A DNA stretch of 64,000 nucleotides from NCBI GenBank assembly GCA_905331475.1, contig CAJNYU010000030.1, positions 124,001 through 188,000 on the forward strand, given 5' to 3'. The position numbers and the translations under genes were made by a program. This document shows, one piece after another, positions 37,298-47,600 of the stretch (the stretch's first letter is position 1; every line of letters begins with the position of its first letter). The DNA is from Rotaria socialis (lineage: Eukaryota > Rotifera > Eurotatoria > Philodinida > Philodinidae). Below the pieces are notes generated by a model, which was given only the letters and a program-made list of their open reading frames with translations, ran no database searches and was not told where the DNA came from.

Positions 37298-38490
37298 ATG
37301 GTAATAAAGATAGAATGATAAAGCTATGAATTTAAGAAGTAATTTCATTAATATGTTTAGATATTATATAAATTTATTCTTGCACTCGGCCTATTAACAG
37401 CAACTACATTTGCAGCATGCCCAATAACTGCAACACCAACAGAAATTGCTAATTGTCTTCGGTATTTAACATCAGGAATTCTTGGAGCAGCTCTTCGCGG
37501 TAGTTAAAATAGCAATACACATTTTTTGGATAAAGTAAATTTTTGAAATTTTATCATAGATACTAAAATGCTATGCGTTATTGCCGCTGATATCGCTAAT
37601 TGTGCTAAACGAGAACTTACTGATTGCGTGGCGGAAAAGGTAAACCGATTTCATTTTTCATAATACTTTCAATTGATATATATTCTAGCTCGGAAAAGCA
37701 GCATTAGATGAAGTCGTCACAATTTCTGAAAACTGTTGTCCAGATATAAATGGCCGAAACTGTCCAATTCGAGGTCTATTTTATATGCAATATCATATAA
37801 TGTATTTCAATATATCTATCTGAATATTTCGCAGATGCAGTCATTAAAGAACAACGTTGCTTTGCTGCTGACTCGCTTGTGACGTTATCTAATGGCGACC
37901 AGAAATCAATTGCTAATCTGCAATCAGGCGATTCACTTCTTGCTTATGATGATAAAGCAAAGAAAGTCCTCTCAACCAATCTAATCACTATGCTTGACTT
38001 TCAACCACAAAGATTTGGTAAAACACATCAATACTTGTTTATTTTACATTTCATCTCGTTTTCTTTCTCAGCTTTGTTCAAACAAGTAACTACTCACACT
38101 GGCCGACAATTATCACTTACCTCGTCTCATCTTATGCCTACTGATAAACATGGTTATGTCATGGCTAAAAATATTCACGCCGGAATGAATGTCTATGTCA
38201 TGAATGGCGATGGCATTCTAATTACTGAAACTGTTTCGAATGTGTCTGATGTTGTCAAACAAGGATATGTAGCCCCTTTGACTGTTGAAGGTACATTAAT
38301 TGTAAACAATGTTGCAGCATCGTGCTATGCTACAATCGATAGTCACTACATTGCCCATACTGTACTGGCTCCTATGAGATGGTGGTATAGTTTATTCGGA
38401 AAATCGAGCTCAATGATTGGTGTTCATTGGTTTCCACAAATACTGTATGAAATGACGACGTATTTGATACCATCAATCATTCAGAAGTGA
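37298..38490 (+). CDS. Secreted Cys-rich protein with C-terminal Hedgehog-type Hint domain (copy A)
   Basis: Coding exons 37361-37499, 37560-37639, 37689-37773, 37835-38017 and 38072-38490. The first of these has no ATG in frame and a TAG lies just before it. An ATG directly before a GT at 37298-37300 would splice in frame and give 302 aa, so I propose a start exon ending in ATG; this is inferred. The N-terminus is a hydrophobic signal peptide, then about 85 residues with paired Cys (ENCCPDINGRNCPI). The Hint module begins at the nucleophile Cys after EQR (CFAADSLVTLSNGDQ), has the TxxH motif in LTSSHLM, and ends with a Hog-like stretch (GYVAPLTVEGTLIVNN, VAASCYATIDSH). Hint domains cleave themselves before that Cys; in Hedgehog they add a lipid to the N-terminal part. 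A 35-residue tail could be the membrane or sterol-binding end. Tandem with copy B at 39591. Confidence 0.82.
38018..38071 (+). other. 54-nt in-frame intron within the Hint module (copy A)
   Basis: GT-AG ends, length a multiple of three, and no stop codon in frame: unspliced it would insert 18 hydrophobic residues (KTHQYLFILHFISFSFS plus one split codon) into the Hint fold. The identical intron occurs in copy B at 40238-40291. Confidence 0.75.
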
Positions 38491-39590
38491 TTCAGTAGTA
38501 ATGAGAAGAATCTCTTTCATTTTACATCGTTATCTTTTAATCTTTACACAAGCTGACTGATTCATGAAAGAATAAAATAAATGAATTCAATATATTTACC
38601 GAATATGATATGCATTTTAAATCGTTTGGATCATTAAATAAAGCACAGAATTGATAATCATAGGTTTTTGAAGATTTATATTCGAGAGTAACTTCACCGA
38701 TTTCGATTAATTCACGATACCCTATGTAGTCTTATGTAACGAGTTGATATATTTAGTTTTGAATTTATGGTAGAAAATGCAACATGTCTTACAAAAAATA
38801 ATTCCAAAGGCGTACACAAAGAATTGCGGGTCTGCGTTGCCTAATCACAAGTAGCTGCATTATTTAAAGCTCGATGCTATACTCTATTTAAGTGATTGAA
38901 CTAGTACTGAACACTCATAACTAAGCAGATTTGCTTCAAGTCAAAAAATCCGAGTTTCTGAATTCGCTGCACAATTGATTGAATCAATCAGACGATGAAA
39001 TTTCTTGAAGCTAGTTGAAAAAGAAGGAATTCTGCTTATCTACTCAGATGCGCGCTTTTGTTCATCATCTGGAACCCAAACTTCCAAAATAGCTTAACAG
39101 TCTAACCTCGTGAACATGTAGTTATATTTGATGTACACAAGATTGGATATCGCAACTCTTATCACATTGAATTTATTCTACAAAACAAAAATGCTTGCAT
39201 TCTTAGGATGAGTAATATTTTAAATATTCAGAAACAAAATCTGACCTTGTTAATAATGAATTGATCCGATGGTGATTTTTGTTTTGTTAATAAATAATAA
39301 TTCAATGACGACAACATTTTACGCATTTACTTAGTTTCTTGGCAACAAAGCAAAAATTGATATGTATTATTGACGGAGAAAAACAAAACGGTTTGTAATT
39401 TCAGCTTTCACTATTGATTATCAGTACAAGACGAATAATTTTCGATAAACTATATTCCTTACGTAGCAGCAATACTCGAACATATTTTTTGCCGATATTA
39501 TTCAATCGATTCGAATTTATAAAGGTACGGTAAGCTTATTGAAATGACAATGGTTATTTTAAAATAACTCAACGTGATATTCGCATGTAG
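38491..39590. other. Spacer between the two Hint genes
   Basis: About 1.1 kb of A+T-rich DNA. AATAAA at 38571 is a likely poly(A) signal of copy A. The rest should contain the promoter of copy B. No coding segment is seen. Confidence 0.45.
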
Positions 39591-40931
39591 ATGTTGTTCA
39601 AAATCATATTCACCTTTGGTTGTGTTGTCTTTATGGCGAATGCACGATGTAATTTAACAGCAGAACCATTAGAACTAATTGATTGTCTGTCACATATGAG
39701 TACAATTATTCTTGGACTTGCTAAAAATGGTTAGTATATGAATAGTTTCTCAACCAGTTATATGTAATTTTTCAGACATTCAACGAGTATGCAAATCAAC
39801 GTCATTAATAGTGAAATGCGCACAAAATCATTTGGCAGAATGTATTGGGCAAAAGGTTTAGATTCATATGAATCATTTCTCACGAAATTCCACTTTTATT
39901 CATCTAGGTCGGTGAAGCTGCTTTTCGAGAAATTGTTGATTTAGCAGAAAATTGTTGCCCAGAACGAAATAATCCGACTTGTCCAATAAAAGGTTTATTT
40001 CGTGTGAAAATTTTGTAAGAATTATTTCATTATTTTGATCTCTATTTTACACAGATTCAATAATAGAAGAACAACGTTGTTTTGCTGCTGACTCGCTTGT
40101 GACGTTATCTAATGGCGACCAGAAATCAATTGCTAATCTACAATCAGGCGATTCACTTCTTGCTTATGATGATAAAACAAAGAAAGTCCTCTCAACCAAT
40201 CTAATCACTATGCTTGACTTTCAACCACAAAGATTTGGTAAAACACATCAATACTTGTTTATTTTACATTTCATCTCGTTTTCTTTCTCAGCTTTGTTCA
40301 AACAAGTAACTACTCACACTGGCCGACAATTATCACTTACCTCGTCTCATCTTATGCCTACTGATAAACATGGTTATGTCATGGCTAAAAATATTCACGC
40401 CGGAATGAATGTCTATGTCATGAATGGCGATGGCATTCTAATTACTGAAACTGTTTCGAATGTGTCTGATGTTGTCAAACAAGGATATGTAGCCCCTTTG
40501 ACTGTTGAAGGTACATTAATTGTAAACAATGTTGCAGCATCGTGCTATGCTACAATCGATAGTCACNNNNNNNNNNNNNNNNNNNNNNNNNNNNNNNNNN
40601 NNNNNNNNNNNNNNNNNNNNNNNNNNNNNNNNNNNNNNNNNNNNNNNNNNNNNNNNNNNNNNNNNCTGAAACTGTTTCGAATGTGTCTGATGTTGTCAAA
40701 CAAGGATATGTAGCCCCTTTGACTGTTGAAGGTACATTAATTGTAAACAATGTTGCAGCATCGTGCTATGCTACAATCGATAGTCACGTCATTGCCCATA
40801 CTGTACTGGCTCCTATGAGATGGTGGTATAGTTTATTCGGAAAATCGAGTTCCATGATTGGCGTTCATTGGTTTCCACAAATACTGTATGAAATGACGAC
40901 GTATTTGATACCATCAATCATTCAGAAATAA
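39591..40931 (+). CDS. Secreted Cys-rich protein with Hedgehog-type Hint domain (copy B), interrupted by assembly gap
   Basis: Exons 39591-39729, 39776-39855, 39908-39992, 40055-40237 and 40292 onward, with N bases at 40567-40665. Starts MLFKIIFTFG, a signal peptide. The Cys-rich N-terminal part is only about a third identical to copy A but keeps its Cys positions (ENCCPERNNPTCPI). From the Hint Cys (EQRCFAADS) onward it is almost identical to copy A, including the 54-nt intron. The 122 bases before the gap (40445-40566) are repeated exactly after it (40666-40787). If that duplication is collapsed, the last exon is 419 nt, the same as in copy A, and ends with TAA at 40929-40931. All five exon lengths then equal those of copy A (139, 80, 85, 183, 419), giving 301 aa. 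The role is as for copy A: a self-processing secreted factor, substrate and partner unknown. Confidence 0.8.
40567..40665. other. Assembly gap (99 N)
   Basis: A run of 99 N bases inside the last exon of Hint copy B. It is flanked by the same 122-bp sequence on both sides, so two overlapping contigs were probably scaffolded instead of merged. Confidence 0.97.
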
Positions 40932-43188
40932 ATCAATGTGTGGCTTATATTGAAAACATTGTATTTTATCTTGTGCTTACATATTGATAATTGCTTTCTC
41001 ACAGCTTTGCTGTACGCGAGAACTTTAAGATGAAATAAAAAGTTTTACATGTATCAAGAAAAGATTCATTCGAATTCTGACAGAATTTACCGTCAATAGG
41101 TCTTTACTAAAAGTCAGAATAGTGATGCATAGCAGTCTTCATCTTACTGATTTGAATACTTTGTTATATATTATTCATGGTTTTTATTCGCTCCTAACTA
41201 CTCGACAAATTATTTCATTCAAAAATCAATTATCTATCATTGAGTACAAAGCCAGTATCATTTATATAAGTCAAAATGCCATTGATAATTCTTAATTGAA
41301 ACAGAGTGAGAATCTTTTGAAAAATATTGATGTGTAAGTAATCCAGAAAATACGAAGGAAACCCTTCACTTTTTGGTTACTTTTCCTTGTCACATTTCCT
41401 TCCTTGAATTAAAAATGCAAAAATAAAGGATTAATCGATTCTTTATTTTGAGCTCGAGTTATGAATACCTATTTGTTAATGTAATGTCTTCTACTATGTT
41501 ACGTTATGCAGCTGCCAAAAGCCCAGTTTATATCAGATGATAGCCGGTTTTAGACCTGGAGCACTTGTTATGCATGATGATAGAAAGATTCCTTTTCAAT
41601 CATGTACAAACAGTGGTATGAATGAATTACAGCTAAATTTTACTATTCCATTTATATAAGGGGAATTTCGAAATCATCATTTTTTTGGATTAACTTGTGA
41701 TTTTCCCAGAGTAGGTCCATCGAATCAATAATCCTAACAATTTGTTAAGATGTTTCTTAATATATTATTTCATTTCAGGCTCTCTGTATAGAATTATCAG
41801 TAATAATAATAATAATAATAATAACAAGAAAAAACCATACTCGTTCTAATACATAAATAGCGACTTGGATGATTGTTTTTATCAGAATTTGCTGTTGATG
41901 AAGAACACAGTTTTTTTAGAATCCTATCGATGAATGTAAACAATTTTCTATGGCAAGTATATATATATATATATATTGCGGAATAACTCACGCCTACATA
42001 TACAGAATGATACGGACGGTTCGGTTGATCATCGACATAAAACAATCCAGACAGTCTTTACCAATGGAATTAGAATAGAAAATATAAATTAATGCTGCAT
42101 AATCATTGAATTAGGTTCGGTTGAACTTTTTCTTATTTGTACATTTGAATATAATGAATGGGATACAATATTATACAGGATGCAAAATGAAGAGGTGTAC
42201 ATCTTAAGAAGGCTATCTTATTTTCTAGTTCCACTTTTTGTTTTCTCAATGAGCAAACGTTACTGCGAGACATTCATAATTATTACAAAAATGATTAGAC
42301 GTATCTAAAAATAGTCTTCCATCTCAATTCTACAATTGAAGCATAGTGCACAATTAGGATATGAAAATTTTATTGAAGTCATCCTTCTGCGTGTGCACTT
42401 TGAGAGTAAACAAATATTTGATAATGATGATGATGATGTTACCTATCAAGAATATACACTATTACTTCATATACACACAAGTAATCACGAAGATAGCTTC
42501 ATGCCACTCATTCACCATCATAAATGGCCAACAAAACAATACCGATCATGACACCTAACAATAGTTCAAAAGAATTTCGCATAGTTTTAAAAATAATAAT
42601 TACAAATGTAACATAAACTGTGGTGTGCCGTAGAAAGACCGAAAGGAAAAATATCGAAAATTTGCACTAAGATGTTTCTATTCTTGAAATCATAATAGTA
42701 TCATAGCATAAATCATAGATAAATAAGAGTTATAAAGAAAAATACACATATCCAATATTTACTAGTTGTTGTTGTTTTATTCAGTTTGAAAATATATTTA
42801 TCTGATACAAGGAAAGGTTTTCCTTTCTGCGACTGAATAAATGAAATAACTGGAGTTGGCGGGTGATTCTCACCAGATAAAAATGAGCAAGCTGTAGTCA
42901 GCATGATAGAATTTTAATCGTTGCATACTATTTTACGCCTATTTTAGCTAGTTTTCATAAGATATTACTTATCAATAGTATCAATGATTCACAGTGTCAA
43001 ACCAATGGAATAATCAGATTAACAACAATGAACAATAAACTATTAGAACTTTCATTTAGTAGAGACGTCGCTTTTTTCTATCTTTTCTGTTTTCGACATT
43101 TTTCCTTTTCGATATTTTTCTTTCGGTATTATTGCCTTTCGACATATTTTTCCTTTCGGCCTTTCTACGGCCAACCTCTCGCTATAAT
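40932..43188. other. Intergenic region
   Basis: AATAAA at 41034-41039 is a likely poly(A) signal of Hint copy B. It also holds a TAA microsatellite near 41802-41823 and a TA tract near 41960. The short open frames (41797-42045 minus, 42336-42558 plus, 42713-42904 minus) are low-complexity or motif-free. Confidence 0.45.
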
Positions 43189-43452
43189 TCAAATCTTCAG
43201 CAAATATATGAATAATCCACCGGCGGACATTTGTGCTCGTGCATTGAGTGTTGATTTGCCAAATACAATAGTTGAATTAGATGTAACAGTGGCAAATGGT
43301 GTTGGGGCCACAGTCGGTGAAATAATAGGCCGTCCTCTGGGTGCTGTTGTAACAGGATAATTATTGGGCACTGGAAATGGTCGTGAAAATAGTATCAAAT
43401 GGTGAACTAAAACGCTGACATTTTTCTCGAATTCTATTTGATGACAATACAT
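43189..43452 (-). other. Orphan coding-like island, Pro/Thr-rich
   Basis: A minus-strand open frame whose composition differs from the surrounding DNA (locally higher G+C). It reads as a Pro/Thr-rich segment (NYPVTTAPRGRP, then ISPTVAPTPFATV) followed by STIVFGKSTLNARAQMSAGG. I do not recognise a family and see no neighbouring exon. It may be one exon of an otherwise lost gene or a repeat fragment. The overlapping plus-strand frame (MNNPPADICARALS) looks like its shadow. Confidence 0.25.
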
Positions 43453-43867
43453 AAATCAGGAATTTATATTTAAAAAATATAATTCATTACTCTATATTCT
43501 TTCTTTAACGATTGGTGCTTAACAGTTGGTACAGGTTAAACCTAGTCTCAAATAAGTTGGGATAGTGGAAGTTTTTTCATAGAAGAGCAGGTCATTCTGA
43601 TCACCAGACAAGACTAAATACACGAATCCATCATAGATACATCTCTATATGATACTCAAAAAGGAAAATGATCTATGTCAATCGGCGATAGTGAACTTCG
43701 AATACTCTAGAATATTTAAGTATAATCTGATTGAGATTAATATAAATATTTATTCTCGACGCAATGTACCTACGTATTTCAATACAGTTTGTTGGTGAAA
43801 ACAAAATATGCACATATATTTTAGTCATATAAGTCAAACTTACAAATACACAGGTAGATCAACTTGG

Positions 43868-44105
43868 GTCGTATACGGTCGTTTGGTATGCACCGTATTA
43901 CGGTCGTTTTGTATCGTGCCATAAACGATCGGATACGGAAATATCCGACCACATTACGGTCGTTAGTAACCGTTTACGACACGATTAATTACGGCCGTAA
44001 TACGGTACAAGCCAAAACGTCAAGTTACGGTCATTTACGATGAGAAACGACAAGAAACGGCAGTATACGTTAACGTTTGCGGCCGTATACAGCCGTTTCT
44101 GGTAA
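43868..44105. repeat. CpG-rich island of degenerate TACGGTCGT/ACGACCGTA motifs
   Basis: About 240 bases in which TACGG(T/C)CG(T/G) and its reverse complement recur many times (TATACGGTCGTTTGG, ATTACGGTCGTTTTG, ACATTACGGTCGTTAG, GCGGCCGTATACAGCCGT). The ends are roughly inverted: GGTCG with TACGGT on the left against ACCGTAATGCTCGACC on the right. It contrasts sharply with the A+T-rich surroundings. This fits a small non-autonomous mobile element with internal palindromic repeats, or a satellite fragment; I cannot name the family. Confidence 0.6.
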
Positions 44106-44210
44106 CCGTAATGCTCGACCTGGGTACATTTTGTTTTCAATGTTCATTCTCAGTCTTGCACAAATCATGCGCGAACTTGAATACACACGTAATCATTTAT
44201 TCCATCAAGC

Positions 44211-44232
44211 AATTTATTTATTTATTTTTATT
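44211..44232 (-). other. Candidate poly(A) signals of slit
   Basis: Overlapping TTTATT units on the plus strand give AATAAA on the minus strand about 430 bases beyond the slit stop codon. Positional support only. Confidence 0.3.
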
Positions 44233-44663
44233 ATAAATTCATTATAATCTTAATTAATACTAGTCCGCAAAAGTCTTTTGAACTTATGTTATCAAACAAT
44301 TTCTCCTGACGAAAAATACAGTAGAACAGTATTGATGATGATCGATTCTTTCCCAAGCACGAATGATTTTTAACAAGACCAAATGCGAACACATACGCAT
44401 GACTTACAAAAATATCCAAGTAGGGATTAGTAAATAGAGTAGTAAATTTAAAATGAAAAGAGAAAAAGACGAGCGAGAAAAAGCAAAAACTGGGGCCAAC
44501 AAGGAATAAGATCAAAACAGAAAAACAAAACAAAAACAAAAATACGGGAAGCACGCACAAGAATACAAAAGACAAACAGCATAGTTTTTTATGAGATTGA
44601 TTTTTCTACATTTTTCATATTTTATATACAATAAACCTGAGTTTATGACACATACATGTAGAA

Positions 44664-47600
44664 CTAACAAACAGTATTTGAACAAGAACATTGCTTAAAA
44701 AAGTCAAGTGACTGCCTATAAGAAAAACCACTTGTACAAGTCATACGAAAGAATCGACGTTTTGGTTCAACTGGTTTACAACACGATGCTTGTGTACCAT
44801 TACTTCTCGATGGACACGAACCTGAACATCTAGTTATACGTAAACGTCTATTACTTGTACATTTTGTTAGTGGATCTACATAGAATCCTTTTTCTACAGT
44901 TAAGTCACACGAACTAATTAATGGTAAGGCGATTGATGTTTGCACAGCTAAAATTAAAAATTTATATACTTTTATCATTTTCGGGAAAAAAAATAATATT
45001 AATTACGTTGACTGCATGATAATCCTGTGTAACCTTCGTGACATGTACATTTATAATCTAGACCTTGAAGACGACATTGACCATATTGACATGTTGCACT
45101 TGTACATGATAATTGGTTGTGTTCATGATTTTCACAGCCGGGTAAAATTTTATGACGATAATCAACATTAGCAAAATTTACTGGATCATCATTGATATAT
45201 AATGCATGAATACAACCTTTAAAAAAGAAACGTATTCGATTCATTAGCTAGTCTTTCAATATATGTTTCCGTTGCTCACCTTGAAATGATGTAGCTTCTC
45301 GAATGTGCCACAATTGCAAAGCTCTAGCTGTTAAATCGTTTGGTAGACCAGCAATGTATAAAGCACGTATATCACTTGTATTTAAATACGCATTTTGACC
45401 GCGATTATTTATATGACGCGTATAACCACGGTCAACAGTTAAACTAAAATTTTGTCCGACGCTTACCAATTGCAATTCATGCACTTTTCCTAAAAAATAA
45501 TAAAACGATTCAATAATGAATGAATGCATACTGGGACTAGAGCCCGTCGGGTTCAATAATTTTTCAATTCGAACCCGGAAAAAGAAATACGTGTGGTTTC
45601 ATCATTTTTTAAGATATTGCACCGTTCCAACATGTATCTTGTAGAGAAATGATTCCTCTATCAGCTCATGTACTTAGAAACATACAATAATTTTGGGTGT
45701 CCAAAATTTTCTTATTACAAACTTCCGGGTCCAACCGGGTCCAAACTCGGACCCGGAAGTTTGTAATAAGAACATTTTGGACATCCAAAATTATTGTATG
45801 TTTCTAAGTACATGAGCTGATAGAGGAATCATTTCTCTACAAGATACATGTTCGAACGATGCGATATCTTAAAAAATGATGAAACCACACGTATTTCTTT
45901 TTCCGGGTTCGAATAGAAAAATTATTGGACCCGACGGGCTCTAACTGGGACACAATCTTAAACGCCTACTATTCATATAGACAGATAAAAATGTGAATCC
46001 TTGGTTCATAGACACAGTTATGATAGATGTTGCTGACGTATGAGTATCGGTCGTTTATCAAAAACATCTTGTTATAATTTAGTCTTCGATAAACACAGCT
46101 GTCTCTCATGGCATGTTACTTTATCAGATTGCGTTGATATGTTAGGTGTAAACATGCGACTAGACATTTTAATTTACTAGGCCATTTCATTCGTTATCGA
46201 TTCATTTGTATATTCGATTTTGAATTCAAATAAGTATCTTCTATTCTTTCAGAAAAGCATGCTGAGTGGAACTTTCTGCACGCAAAGTACTGATGTATTG
46301 TTTTCCTTTTTTCAGTTCAACCGATATTCTTGATAAGAGAACGACATAGACTGTTAGACGAGCATATTTGCGCTAATATGGTTGAGGAATCATAGGAGGA
46401 AGACGCTATACGAATAACTTCATTCTTATACGTCTGAATGGAGGATATCGATAGAAGAAAAGAAGATACGTTTGATCCTAATTGCAGGGATTATGTTAAA
46501 AGTATATTTTTATTTTCTTACCATCATTGACAGTATCGTAGCTGAACATAACTGAACCAGGTGAATTTCCAACATCATAACTAACACGTATTCTACCCAT
46601 GAAAACTTCTGCAACGAGATGTCCCAAATAGCCAAAATAAACTAGAATACCACTATTTTGTGTTGTACTAAATACAATGGTAATATTCGAACGTGGATAG
46701 ACATTCGGTTTAGGTAGTTTCATGTAGGAATCATTTGTCATTGAATGAATACTCTTTAACATAACGCATCGATTACCAATAAAACCTGGATAGCAACGGC
46801 ATCGAAGCATATTGGATGGTTCTTCATAACAGATACCGTTATTCGAACAAACGTCGGATGAACATCGTGTTGGCGATATATTACTTATGTTTTTCATAAA
46901 TGATGATTTCAATTGTGGAGCTATTTCACAATATTTCCCGGTAAAGCCAACATCACACTTGCAAGTGTAACCATTAAGACCATCAATACACACACCAAAT
47001 TGGCATGCATGATTTGAACAATCATTTAAATTTTCCGTACAATTGACTCCTCCCCAACCCAATGAACATTCACATCTGAATTGAAAATTTTCCAACATCA
47101 TTTTTGAAAGGTTAAAATGAAAAATCTTACTCATAGTCACTAGTTTTTGTTAGACAACGGCCATTATTATTGCAAGGATTTAAATTTTCTTCACACCAAT
47201 TCAATTTTTTTTCACAGTATTTGCCTATCAAACAAAATATCATTAGCATTTTTATCGTATTTTTTTCCACTTACCCGTAAATAATGTTGGACAAGTACAT
47301 GAATAATCATTAATTTTATCGACACATGTTCCATTATTTTGACATCGATGGTAAAAGCAATCGTCAATATTACTTTCGCATCGATATCCTGTAAAACCAG
47401 ATGAACAATGGCATTTAAAGCGACCATCGGAAAGTGTTTGACATCGTGCTTGATGTTTGCATGGATTATCAAAGCAAGCATCGATCAAATTTTCACAACG
47501 TTCACCATGATATCCTGGCAAACAATTACATGTAAACGTTTCAATTGATAACGCTCGACATGAGCCATTATTAGCACAAGGATTTTCTTCATTTAGACAT

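Noticed and set aside
45890..45915. GGGTTCGAA resembling a tRNA B box
   Set aside because: It is part of the foldback element's inverted arms and has no tRNA context.
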